NCBI GenBank assembly: GCA_025357975.1
Contig: JANYKY010000371.1
Location: 1 to 5,850, forward strand
Length of the DNA: 5,850 nt
Direction: 5' to 3'
Origin: Gemmatimonadaceae bacterium
GTDB lineage: Bacteria > Gemmatimonadota > Gemmatimonadetes > Gemmatimonadales > Gemmatimonadaceae
In this document: positions 1-5,485 of the stretch, piece by piece
Numbering within the stretch: the first letter of the stretch is position 1
Layout: each line of letters starts with the position of its first letter
Program-made: the position numbers and the translations under genes
The notes under the pieces: generated by a model
What the model saw: the letters and a program-made list of their open reading frames with translations, nothing else
Told to the model about the DNA's origin: nothing
Database searches by the model: none

Positions 1-119
1 TATGCCTCGTGCTGTACCGCACGGGTGCGCATATCACGGTACCTGGTGTGGACGTCGTCGCTCTCACTGACTTCTTCAAGAATCAGGGGAACGGCGGCAT
101 TCTCGGTCTCTACGATCTT
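1..119. repeat. Left arm of a perfect 119-bp inverted repeat
   Basis: Bases 1-119 are the exact reverse complement of 231-349: base i pairs with base 350-i, with no mismatch found by eye. Pairing stops at 120/230. The 111-bp spacer (120-230) is ordinary secY sequence. The arm begins at the very first base of the window, so the repeat may extend beyond it. A perfect fold-back within an essential gene, at a sequence edge, is typical of a chimeric read or contig end. A real inverted duplication is possible but would destroy secY. Confidence 0.97.
3..119 (+). pseudogene. secY: Inverted duplicate fragment of secY (residues 29-67)
   Basis: On the plus strand this segment encodes 39 residues identical to SecY 29-67, beginning CLVLYRTGAHITVPG and ending GILGLYDL. 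It is the only plus-strand coding similarity in the window and exists solely because of the inverted repeat. After position 119 the frame runs into antisense secY and rplO sequence without meaning. It has no start signal of its own. It is a duplication fragment, probably an assembly or amplification artefact, and not a functional gene. Confidence 0.85.
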
Positions 120-431
120 CTCGACTGTCGGTATGACTGCACCGGCGATCTGCATGAAAATGCTCGACGATATGTACGGCATGATTCCAAGCGCAAACAC
201 TGTCGCGCGCGAAAGTCCGCCTCCAACGAAAAGATCGTAGAGACCGAGAATGCCGCCGTTCCCCTGATTCTTGAAGAAGTCAGTGAGAGCGACGACGTCC
301 ACACCAGGTACCGTGATATGCGCACCCGTGCGGTACAGCACGAGGCATATGAAGGTGAAGGTGATTTTTTGCCACAGCTCGGGGGTTCGGTAGATGTTCT
401 GAACCGCCGCTGCCGGGTTGTTTTGTGCCAT
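3..431 (-). CDS. secY: Protein translocase subunit SecY, N-terminal part, chimeric at its 3' side
   Basis: SecY is the central channel subunit of the SecYEG translocon in the cytoplasmic membrane. About the first 106 residues (431 down to about 114) match SecY: a short cytosolic N-terminus with YRTPELWQKI, first membrane segment at about residues 22-36, the RTGAHITVPGVD loop after it, the glycine-rich plug region at about 58-73, and the LGIMPYISSSIFMQ segment of the second helix at about 81-94, followed by PTVEKI. From there the frame stays open to the window edge, but the 37 further codons are the reverse complement of secY's own earlier sequence (see the inverted repeat) and are not SecY. 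The ATG start has an SD (GAGGAG) a few bases upstream and lies 1 nt after the rplO stop. Identity is certain; the sequence below about position 120 should not be trusted as native. Confidence 0.93.
   Translation of the reverse strand, partial: MAQNNPAAAVQNIYRTPELWQKITFTFICLVLYRTGAHITVPGVDVVALTDFFKNQGNGGILGLYDLFVGGGLSRATVFALGIMPYISSSIFMQIAGAVIPTVEKIVETENAAVPLILEEVSESDDVHTRYRDMRTRAVQHEA
231..349. repeat. Right arm of the 119-bp inverted repeat (native secY copy)
   Basis: This arm is the native copy: on the minus strand it encodes SecY residues of about 29-67 in continuous frame with the rest of the gene. Its inner end begins AAGATCGTAG at 231. The same AAGATC follows the native codon GAG on the minus strand at 119-114, which marks the break point. 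Since SecY proteins commonly have E-K-[IL] here, those six bases may be microhomology that guided the join. Confidence 0.97.
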
Positions 432-432
432 T

Positions 433-939
433 CTACTCCTCGACGCGGCCGCCGGCCGCTTCGATCTTCTCGCGCGCACCCGCGCTCATCTTGATTCCGC
501 GAACGGTTACAGCGCGATTCAGATCGCCATTGGCAAGCACCTTTGCCGGGCCTTTCCGGGCAGTGATCAGCCCAGCCTGAATCAACGAATCTCTCGTGAC
601 TTCGGTTCCGGCTGGAAGACGCTGCTCGAGGTCGCTCAAACGAATGACCTGATGCTCAATCCGAAAGATATTCGTGAACCCGCGCTTTGGCAGCCGTCTC
701 GTCAGCGGCATTTGTCCGCCTTCGAACTGCGGCTTTCCGCCACCAGGGCCATGGTGTCCCGCGCGTGCCTTGATACCCTTGTGTCCCTTACCCGACGTTT
801 TACCGGTGCCTGAGCCCGGTCCGCGGCCAAGACGCTTGCGATCACGATGCGAACCTGGAGCCGGCACCAGATTGTGCAGGCCCAGCTTCTCTACGCTCTC
901 GGTTGCGACTGCATCAGCCGATTTCTTTCTGCTCGCCAC
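433..939 (-). CDS. rplO: 50S ribosomal protein L15
   Basis: L15 (uL15) binds 23S rRNA and assembles late into the large subunit. The 168-residue product has the typical glycine/basic N-terminal part (LHNLVPAPGS at about 21-30, then KRLGRGPGSGTGKTSGKG and GHHGPGGGKPQFEGGQ, to about 76), the RRLPKRGF motif at about 81-88, and a globular C-terminal domain ending in SAGAREKIEAAGGRVEE. Family members usually begin close to the LHNL motif, so this one carries about 18 extra residues (MASRKKSADAV onward). I chose the GTG at 939 because GAGGA sits 7 nt upstream and no other start with a comparable SD was seen. It begins 3 nt after the rpmD stop, and secY follows 1 nt after its own stop, so translation of the three is probably coupled. 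Confidence 0.97.
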   Translation of the reverse strand: MASRKKSADAVATESVEKLGLHNLVPAPGSHRDRKRLGRGPGSGTGKTSGKGHKGIKARAGHHGPGGGKPQFEGGQMPLTRRLPKRGFTNIFRIEHQVIRLSDLEQRLPAGTEVTRDSLIQAGLITARKGPAKVLANGDLNRAVTVRGIKMSAGAREKIEAAGGRVEE

Positions 940-942
940 TGT

Positions 943-1194
943 TTATTCCTCGACCGTGGTCACTTCAACAAGGTGACGCACGCGTTTGATCTGACCGCGC
1001 AGGGACGGTGAGTCCTGCACTACGATTTCTGCCTGGTGATGACGAAGTCCCATCGCCTCGAGCGTCTGGCGCATGCGCCATGAGTGGCCGATGCCGCTGC
1101 GAACCTGCTTGATCCGGACTTTCCCGGTGGTCAGGATCGACTTTGGCGTGCTTCTGGGGCCCTTCGTGTTCCACCATACGTGTGTTCTAGGCAA
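943..1194 (-). CDS. rpmD: 50S ribosomal protein L30, N-terminally extended, TTG start
   Basis: L30 (uL30) is a small 23S rRNA-binding protein of the large subunit. The core begins at about residue 25: [12 protein letters not shown], then [14 protein letters not shown] at about 40-53, and [10 protein letters not shown] near the end, matching the family's ferredoxin-like fold pattern. Bacterial L30 is usually about 60 residues; this product is 83, with about 24 extra at the N-terminus ([13 protein letters not shown] onward) and a few at the C-terminus. I saw no ATG or GTG in frame that would give a shorter product. The TTG at 1194 is preceded by AAAGGAGG at an ideal distance and overlaps the rpsE stop by 8 nt (TTGCCTAG), which argues for this start and for coupling to S5. 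Confidence 0.95.
   Translation of the reverse strand: MPRTHVWWNTKGPRSTPKSILTTGKVRIKQVRSGIGHSWRMRQTLEAMGLRHHQAEIVVQDSPSLRGQIKRVRHLVEVTTVEE
947..951 (-). promoter_or_regulatory. Ribosome binding site of rplO
   Basis: GAGGA followed by a 7-nt spacer and GTG. It overlaps the end of rpmD, including part of its last codons, and supports the GTG start and therefore the N-terminally extended L15. Confidence 0.7.
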
Positions 1195-2005
1195 GTTGTG
1201 CCTCCTTTACCTTAGCTCTCGACCGGTAGCCGAGTGAGCTGACTTCGACACCGCGCTCACGCGCAATCTCTTCAACTGTGGTGAGCTGCTTCAGTCCATC
1301 GAGCGCCGCCAACACCATGTTGTGAGGGTTTGTCGAGCCGAGGCTCTTGGTCAAAATGTCGCTGATGCCGGCGCATTCCATGATCGCGCGCACTGCGCCG
1401 CCAGCGATGACGCCGGCTCCCGGTGCTGCGGGCTTCATCAGAACTTTGCCTGCTCCGTGCTGTCCAACGACTTCGTGCGGGATCGTTCCGCCCGTCATCG
1501 GTACACGCGCCATGTTGCGGCGTGCTCCGTCGACTGCCTTGCGAACCGCTTCGGAAACCTCGTTCGCCTTACCGGTCGAAAATCCGACCTTGCCCTGACC
1601 GTCGCCGACAGCGACGAGAGCGTTAAAGGAGAATCGACGTCCGCCCTTCACGACTTTGGCAACGCGGTTGATCGCAATGACGTTCTCGACGAGCTCGCTT
1701 CCGCCGTCGCCGCGACCACCATCGCCACGACCACCGTCACGACCGCCCTTGCCTCCAGGACCACGACCCGGTGCGCCATCACGGCCACCCGTTCCGCCGC
1801 CAGGACCACCCCGTCCGCCACCGGGGCCACCACGGCCTCCGGCTGCGCCGCCTCGTCCAGCACCGCCGCGCCCGCCGCGACCACCAGGGCCGCCAGCTCC
1901 ACCGCCGCTGCGCGCGCTGCGGCCAGGGCCGCTGCGTGCCGCTGCCGCTGGACGCTCTTCGCCCGCGGGTGCTCCTGATCCTGCTTCTGTCTCGTTTTCA
2001 GCCAT
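1187..2005 (-). CDS. rpsE: 30S ribosomal protein S5 with long Gly/Arg-rich N-terminal domain
   Basis: S5 (uS5) sits on the back of the small subunit near the mRNA entry channel and helps maintain decoding accuracy. Residues from about 104 on are a complete S5: [21 protein letters not shown] (double-stranded RNA-binding-like N-terminal domain), [18 protein letters not shown] at about 133-150, then the C-terminal domain with [19 protein letters not shown] and [12 protein letters not shown]. Typical S5 is about 160-170 residues; this one is 272. The extra N-terminus comprises an acidic, Ala-rich leader (about 1-25) and a low-complexity run of Gly with Arg, Pro, Asp and Ala (about 32-102). The ATG at 2005 has GGAG 9 nt upstream and lies 3 nt after the rplR stop. 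The extension is in frame without interruption. The core identity is certain; the role of the extension is unknown. Confidence 0.97.
   Translation of the reverse strand: MAENETEAGSGAPAGEERPAAAARSGPGRSARSGGGAGGPGGRGGRGGAGRGGAAGGRGGPGGGRGGPGGGTGGRDGAPGRGPGGKGGRDGGRGDGGRGDGGSELVENVIAINRVAKVVKGGRRFSFNALVAVGDGQGKVGFSTGKANEVSEAVRKAVDGARRNMARVPMTGGTIPHEVVGQHGAGKVLMKPAAPGAGVIAGGAVRAIMECAGISDILTKSLGSTNPHNMVLAALDGLKQLTTVEEIARERGVEVSSLGYRSRAKVKEAQLA
1201..1208 (-). promoter_or_regulatory. Strong ribosome binding site of rpmD
   Basis: AAAGGAGG, among the best anti-SD matches in the window, lies inside the 3' end of rpsE with a 6-nt spacer (CACAAC) before TTG. It decides the start of L30 in favour of the non-ATG codon and the extended N-terminus. 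Confidence 0.85.
1700..1912 (-). other. Low-complexity RGG-like segment within rpsE
   Basis: This stretch encodes residues of about 32-102 of S5, made almost entirely of Gly, Arg, Pro, Ala and Asp with many GGRGG, RGG and GRGD-type units. The DNA is correspondingly very GC-rich and internally repetitive (recurring CCACC/CCGCC units on the plus strand). It is expected to be disordered and cationic. Such repetitive DNA can change length by slippage. The plus strand shows a long proline-rich open frame here, which is only the antisense of this segment. Confidence 0.85.
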
Positions 2006-2008
2006 TGC

Positions 2009-2365
2009 TTAAAACTCCAACCCGCCTTCGCGGGCTCCGTCGGCCACCGCTTTCACGCGGCCGTGGTACTTGTAACCGCCACGGTCGAACACGACCCTGG
2101 TAACGCCGGCTTCTTTCGCCATCTCGGCGATTCGCTTGCCGACTTCGGTGGACTTCACTGTCTTTTTCCCTTCGAATCCTTTATCGGTGACGGTCATCAG
2201 CGTATGCTGCTTGTCGTCGTCAACGAGCTGGGCGTAGATGTGCTTCAGCGAACGATAGATCACCAGACGCGGACGCTCCGCGGTCCCGTTGACCTTTTTG
2301 CGAACCCGAAAATGACGGCGCGTGCGCAAACCCGAGCGCGTACGTGCGGTTGCTGTCTTACCCAT
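2009..2365 (-). CDS. rplR: 50S ribosomal protein L18
   Basis: L18 (uL18) binds 5S rRNA together with L5 and anchors it in the central protuberance. The 118-residue product is of normal length, with the basic N-terminal tail ([21 protein letters not shown] at about 14-34), the [14 protein letters not shown] strand region at about 37-50, and the C-terminal [26 protein letters not shown]. The ATG overlaps the rplF stop by one base (TAATG), and GGAGG lies 6 nt upstream within rplF, so it is probably translated by coupling with L6. Confidence 0.98.
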   Translation of the reverse strand: MGKTATARTRSGLRTRRHFRVRKKVNGTAERPRLVIYRSLKHIYAQLVDDDKQHTLMTVTDKGFEGKKTVKSTEVGKRIAEMAKEAGVTRVVFDRGGYKYHGRVKAVADGAREGGLEF

Positions 2366-2904
2366 TACTTGCCTCCGGCCTTTCCAGCCTTACGCCGGAT
2401 CTGCTCGCCTGCGTACTTGATGCCCTTGCCCTTGTACGGCTCGGGTGGACGGAGACTGCGAAGCTCCGCAGCGACCTGTCCCACGATTTCCTTGTTCGAA
2501 CCTTCGATGATGATCTGCGTTGGCAGCGGCGCCCTGAGCGTAATGCCCTTTGGCGACTTGTATTCGATCGCGTGTGAGTAGCCAAGGGCGAGCTGCAGTC
2601 CGTAAGGACGGACCTCTGCCTTGTAGCCGACACCAACGATATCGAGCTGCTTCGAAAATCCCTTCGTGACGCCTTCGACCATGTTGGCGATGAGCGTACG
2701 CGAAAGACCATGAAGCGCCTTGTGCTTCGGCTCGTCGCTGGGGCGGTTCACCGTCACGGTGCCGTTCTCCTGCGAGATCTTCATATCAGCCGGAATGACG
2801 CGCGACAGCTCGCCCTTCGGACCATTCACTGTAACGCGATTGCCGTCGAGAGTGATGGTCACTCCTGATGGCACCGCGATCGGATTCTTTCCAATACGTG
2901 ACAT
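2365..2904 (-). CDS. rplF: 50S ribosomal protein L6
   Basis: L6 (uL6) binds 23S rRNA near the sarcin-ricin loop and the factor-binding site, with two tandem similar domains. The 179-residue product has the normal length and starts [24 protein letters not shown] is at about 28-35 and GVGYKA at about 91-96. The C-terminal domain ends with the L6 signature [26 protein letters not shown] (from about 154). The ATG lies 11 nt after the rpsH stop with a modest SD (CGGAA) about 7 nt upstream. Nothing unusual is seen. Confidence 0.98.
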   Translation of the reverse strand: MSRIGKNPIAVPSGVTITLDGNRVTVNGPKGELSRVIPADMKISQENGTVTVNRPSDEPKHKALHGLSRTLIANMVEGVTKGFSKQLDIVGVGYKAEVRPYGLQLALGYSHAIEYKSPKGITLRAPLPTQIIIEGSNKEIVGQVAAELRSLRPPEPYKGKGIKYAGEQIRRKAGKAGGK

Positions 2905-2915
2905 TGTTTATTCCG

Positions 2916-3317
2916 TTACCAGACCAGGGCGAGGATCTCGCCACCAGTGCGCGCCTGACGTGCCTGACGGTCGGACATCAATCCCTGCGACGTGCTCAGG
3001 ATTGCCATGCCGAGTCCGTTGCGAACGCGCGGAATCTCCGTCACGCCGACGTACTTGCGCAGGCCGGGAGTAGAGACACGCTTAAGTTCGCGAATGACCG
3101 GCTGCCCGCTCTGCGCGTACTTGAGTACGACGCGAAGCGTCTTGCGGCCGCTCTCTTCTTCGAGTGTACGATAATCCTGAATGAAATTGTTGTCCTTCAG
3201 GATTCTCGCGATCTCAACTTTCATTTTGGAGCCAGGCATGTCTACGCGGCGATGCTTTGCTCCGCAAGCGTTGCGGATACGCGTCAACATGTCGGCGATC
3301 GGATCGGTCATGCTCAT
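2916..3317 (-). CDS. rpsH: 30S ribosomal protein S8
   Basis: S8 (uS8) binds 16S rRNA helix 21 early in small-subunit assembly, and in Escherichia coli it also represses spc operon translation. The 133-residue product shows MTDPIADMLTRIRNA at 3-17, MKVEIARILKDNNFI at 32-46, STPGLRKYVG at 82-91 and the C-terminal signature IPRVRNGLGMAILSTSQGLMSDRQAR with GGEILALVW at the end. Two ATGs are possible (residues 1 and 3). The first is preferred because AGGGA lies about 10 nt before it, against 16 nt for the second. It is preceded by the longest spacer in the window (118 nt), which may carry leader structure. Confidence 0.98.
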   Translation of the reverse strand: MSMTDPIADMLTRIRNACGAKHRRVDMPGSKMKVEIARILKDNNFIQDYRTLEEESGRKTLRVVLKYAQSGQPVIRELKRVSTPGLRKYVGVTEIPRVRNGLGMAILSTSQGLMSDRQARQARTGGEILALVW

Positions 3318-3435
3318 GCAGTTCTTTTCCCTGTCCTATCGTATCCCCAGGTAATCCGCAGTCCGTAGTACAGTCCTCGGTCGTCCTCGGTCTGCATTCG
3401 GCCCACGGCACTCAGAGACGCATAGAAGTAAATGG
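3318..3435 (-). other. 118-nt spacer between rpsN and rpsH with tandem repeat and weak hairpin
   Basis: This is the longest gap between genes in an operon whose other gaps are 42 nt or less. On the minus strand it holds a perfect 10-nt tandem repeat (GACCGAGGAC twice, at 3373-3382 and 3383-3392). It also holds an imperfect inverted repeat, GCAGACCG at 3388-3395 against CGGACTGC at 3358-3365, which can form a stem of 7 pairs with one A-A mismatch and a 22-nt loop. The SD of rpsH lies at its downstream end. No U-run suggests a terminator, and I see no convincing -35/-10 pair. A 27-codon open frame spans its second half (3314-3397) but lacks an SD. A role in controlling S8 translation is conceivable but unproven. 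Confidence 0.4.
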
Positions 3436-3621
3436 TTACCAGCTTGCCTTTCGCACGCCCGGGATCAGTCCCGAAAGTGCCATTTCACGGAAGCAGATTC
3501 GGCAGAGGCCGAATTTTCTCAGGAAGGCGCGCGAACGTCCGCAGCGCTGACAGCGATTATGCTGACGAACCTGGAACTTTGGCTTCCGCTTGCTCTTCTC
3601 AACCATGGCTTTACGCGCCAT
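3436..3621 (-). CDS. rpsN: 30S ribosomal protein S14, zinc-binding type
   Basis: S14 (uS14) lies in the head of the small subunit. This is the short, cysteine-containing (C+, type Z) form: 61 residues with a zinc ribbon made of C24, C27, C40 and C43 ([21 protein letters not shown] in outline), followed by the conserved [18 protein letters not shown] end. The longer zinc-free type found in many Proteobacteria is about 100 residues and lacks these cysteines. The ATG at 3621 gives the usual [16 protein letters not shown] start. The SD is weak (GAGAGAA at a distance of about 6-12 nt). It follows rplE by 37 nt, its normal place in the spc operon. Confidence 0.98.
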   Translation of the reverse strand: MARKAMVEKSKRKPKFQVRQHNRCQRCGRSRAFLRKFGLCRICFREMALSGLIPGVRKASW

Positions 3622-3658
3622 TAGCGATTCTCTCTACTGAAGAAGTGATTGGTACTTC

Positions 3659-4372
3659 TCACGACTGCACGATGATTGGCTTGTCGTCGCCACGGAACGG
3701 CATGCCTAACTCGCGCAGAAGCGCCAGCGCCATATCGTCCTTGCTCGTCGTCGTAACGAACGTGATGTCCATGCCGTGAATCTGCTCGACCATGTCGTAG
3801 TTGATCTCCGGGAAGATCATCTGCTCCTTGACGCCGAGGCTGTAGTTTCCGCGACCATCGAACGACCGCGTGTTGATGCCGCGGAAATCGCGGATACGTG
3901 GAATAGCGACCGTGATGAAACGATCCAGGAACTCCCACATGCGGGCTCCGCGCAGCGTTACAGCCGCGCCGATTTCCTGCCCTTCACGCAGGCCGAAGTT
4001 GGCGATCGACTTCTTCGCCTTGCGGCGCACCGGACGCTGTCCAGTGATGATCGCGAGCTCCTCGACCACGCGGTCGAGAACTTTCGGGTTCTTGATAGCT
4101 TCGCCAACGCCGCAGTTCACGACAATCTTTTCGACGGTCGGGATCTGGTGCACGTTCTTTAGGCCGAACTGCTCCATCAGCCGCGGGCGAACTGTCTTCT
4201 TATAGTAGTCCTTCAGTCGCGGCGAAGGAATCGGAAGCTCAGCGCCCGCATGCGGGCCCTGCTTGATCTCGGCTCCCTTCTTCTCGCCTTTAGCAGCCTT
4301 GGACTGCTTTGCCTGATTCGGCACACCCGCACCCTTCGCGGGCTTATCTGTCTTTTTTTCTTTCGTTGCCAT
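3659..4372 (-). CDS. rplE: 50S ribosomal protein L5 with Lys/Ala-rich N-terminal extension
   Basis: L5 (uL5) binds 5S rRNA in the central protuberance and contacts the P-site tRNA. The core runs from about residue 52 ([19 protein letters not shown]) to 227 and includes [12 protein letters not shown] at 81-92, the ITGQRPV and [14 protein letters not shown] motifs at about 109-131, IPRIRDFRG at 157-165 and [15 protein letters not shown] at 170-184, ending in LGMPFR. Usual length is about 180; here it is 237. About 50 residues at the N-terminus ([14 protein letters not shown] onward) are rich in Lys, Ala and Gly, and about 10 extra residues follow LGMPFR. The ATG at 4372 has GGAG 8 nt upstream and lies 14 nt after the rplX stop. 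An in-frame GTG at residue 17 has a weaker AAGGG ahead of it and would still leave a long extension. Confidence 0.97.
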   Translation of the reverse strand: MATKEKKTDKPAKGAGVPNQAKQSKAAKGEKKGAEIKQGPHAGAELPIPSPRLKDYYKKTVRPRLMEQFGLKNVHQIPTVEKIVVNCGVGEAIKNPKVLDRVVEELAIITGQRPVRRKAKKSIANFGLREGQEIGAAVTLRGARMWEFLDRFITVAIPRIRDFRGINTRSFDGRGNYSLGVKEQMIFPEINYDMVEQIHGMDITFVTTTSKDDMALALLRELGMPFRGDDKPIIVQS

Positions 4373-4386
4373 TTATCTGTCTCCGG

Positions 4387-4785
4387 TCAGCGTACGCGGG
4401 GGATTGGCTCCCCACTGCGGGCGCCGACGCGCTCTTTCGTTCCGTCGGTGTCGATCCGCGCTTTTGTGCGGGTAGGCTCACCAGTCTTTGCGTCGATCAG
4501 CATGAGATTCGACGAGTGCACCGGTGCTGGCGCCTCGATAATTCCGCTCTGATCATCGGCCGTGCGGGCCTTGCGATGCTTCTTCACGATGTTGATACCG
4601 TCCACGAGCACGCGACCGGTCTTCAGATAGAGGCGCAGGATCTTGCCTTCCTTGCCTTTATCGTCGCCACGCATGACTCGCACTGTGTCGCCCTTCGACA
4701 CGTGCATCTTCACACGCTCGGCATTAACGCCGTGACGGGTGCGGCTCCGCTTCTTGGCGGTCTTTCTGTACTTCAGGTCACGCAT
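4387..4785 (-). CDS. rplX: 50S ribosomal protein L24 with N-terminal extension
   Basis: L24 (uL24) is an assembly-initiating 23S rRNA-binding protein at the rim of the peptide exit tunnel. The KOW motif lies at about residues 29-56 (VSKGDTVRVMRGDDKGKEGKI), followed by VDGINIVKKHRK at 61-72, and the C-terminal part with APAPVHSSNLMLIDAKTGEPTR matches the family. Typical L24 starts right before the KOW motif and is about 105 residues; this one is 132, with about 26 strongly basic extra residues (MRDLKYRKTAKKRSRTR onward). An internal ATG (codon 27, at 4707) would give a standard protein but has no good SD, whereas the ATG at 4785 has GGAGGTG 7 nt upstream. It starts 1 nt after the rplN stop. 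Confidence 0.97.
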   Translation of the reverse strand: MRDLKYRKTAKKRSRTRHGVNAERVKMHVSKGDTVRVMRGDDKGKEGKILRLYLKTGRVLVDGINIVKKHRKARTADDQSGIIEAPAPVHSSNLMLIDAKTGEPTRTKARIDTDGTKERVGARSGEPIPRVR

Positions 4786-4786
4786 G

Positions 4787-5155
4787 CTACAACACCTCCG
4801 GCGCGAGCGAGACGATCTTCATGTACTTCTTCTCGCGAAGCTCGCGGGCCACTGGTCCGAAGATGCGGGTTGCACGGGGCTCACCCGCATCATTGATGAT
4901 GACGATAGCGTTCTCGTCGAAGCGGATGTACGAGCCGTCCTTGCGGCGCGTCTCCTTTGCCGTGCGCACGACGACTGCTCGTGCGACTTCGGACTTCTTT
5001 ACCGTTCCGTTCGGCAGCGCGTTCTTGACGGCGACAATGACGACGTCACCAAGTCCTGCGTAGCGACGGCGGGTTCCGCCGAGCACGCGGATGACGAGCG
5101 CCGTTTTGGCACCCGAATTATCCGCGACTTTTACCACCGATTCCTGTTGAATCAT
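4787..5155 (-). CDS. rplN: 50S ribosomal protein L14
   Basis: L14 (uL14) lies at the subunit interface, forms bridges to 16S rRNA and is the docking site of the silencing factor RsfS. The 122-residue product is the standard length and is highly conserved throughout: [17 protein letters not shown] at the start, [16 protein letters not shown] at 22-37, then [25 protein letters not shown] across 59-83, [17 protein letters not shown] at 91-107, and SLAPEVL at the end. The ATG has AGGA 7 nt upstream and lies 42 nt after rpsQ. No extension, which contrasts with several of its neighbours. Confidence 0.99.
   Translation of the reverse strand: MIQQESVVKVADNSGAKTALVIRVLGGTRRRYAGLGDVVIVAVKNALPNGTVKKSEVARAVVVRTAKETRRKDGSYIRFDENAIVIINDAGEPRATRIFGPVARELREKKYMKIVSLAPEVL
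4793..4799 (-). promoter_or_regulatory. Strong ribosome binding site of rplX
   Basis: GGAGGTG with a 7-nt spacer (TTGTAGC) before ATG, lying in the last codons of rplN. It supports the upstream start of L24 and hence the basic N-terminal extension. Confidence 0.8.
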
Positions 5156-5197
5156 TGGAAATTCCTGGGGTTTCTATGCGTCAGTTGAAACGAGCTG

Positions 5198-5479
5198 CTA
5201 TCGGGCCCGCTCGACGATCTCGACGAGGCGCCATCTCTTGTCCTTCGACATCGGGCGGGTCTCCATGATCCGCACGGTATCGCCGGTCTTCGCGTCGTTG
5301 TTCTCGTCATGCGCCTTCAGCCGCTTCGTCCGCCGCACCATCTTCCCGTACACCGGATGCTGCACCCGGCGCTCGATCGAGACGACCACGGTCTTTTCCA
5401 TCTTGTCGCTCACGACTTTTCCGGTACGCGTCTTTCGCGCTAACCGGGTCACTGCCTGAGCGTTCTGTGTCTCAGCCAT
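5198..5479 (-). CDS. rpsQ: 30S ribosomal protein S17
   Basis: S17 (uS17) is an early-binding 16S rRNA protein with an OB fold. The 93-residue product has [18 protein letters not shown] at 16-33, [23 protein letters not shown] at 37-59 and the family signature [24 protein letters not shown] at 66-89. About 12 residues precede the usual start region ([13 protein letters not shown]), a mild extension seen in various bacteria. The ATG lies 6 nt after the rpmC stop. The likely SD is GAGGG about 11 nt upstream. Confidence 0.98.
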   Translation of the reverse strand: MAETQNAQAVTRLARKTRTGKVVSDKMEKTVVVSIERRVQHPVYGKMVRRTKRLKAHDENNDAKTGDTVRIMETRPMSKDKRWRLVEIVERAR

Positions 5480-5485
5480 TCTCTG

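Noticed and set aside
1..349. Invertible DNA switch or mobile element terminal repeats
   Set aside because: The arms are secY coding sequence and the spacer is the native continuation of secY. No recombinase, transposase or target-site duplication is present.
9..494. Plus-strand open frame beginning with a SecY-like stretch
   Set aside because: Only the first part up to about 119 is SecY-like and comes from the inverted repeat. The remainder is antisense to secY and rplO and resembles nothing.
1656..2012. Long proline-rich open frame on the plus strand
   Set aside because: It is the exact antisense of the Gly/Arg-rich part of rpsE; Gly codons (GGN) read as Pro (CCN) on the other strand. No SD, and the frame conflicts with a certain ribosomal gene.
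3622..3658. Promoter or terminator in the 37-nt rplE-rpsN gap
   Set aside because: Too short, no GC-rich hairpin with U-run and no recognisable -35/-10 pair on the minus strand.
4373..4386. E. coli-like S8 regulatory site between rplX and rplE
   Set aside because: The gap is only 14 nt and holds just the SD and spacer of rplE; no helix-21-like structure is visible.
5156..5197. Regulatory element in the 42-nt rpsQ-rplN gap
   Set aside because: Only a 5-bp GTTTC/GAAAC stem with a 12-nt loop is possible, which is easily chance. No promoter-like pair or U-run seen.
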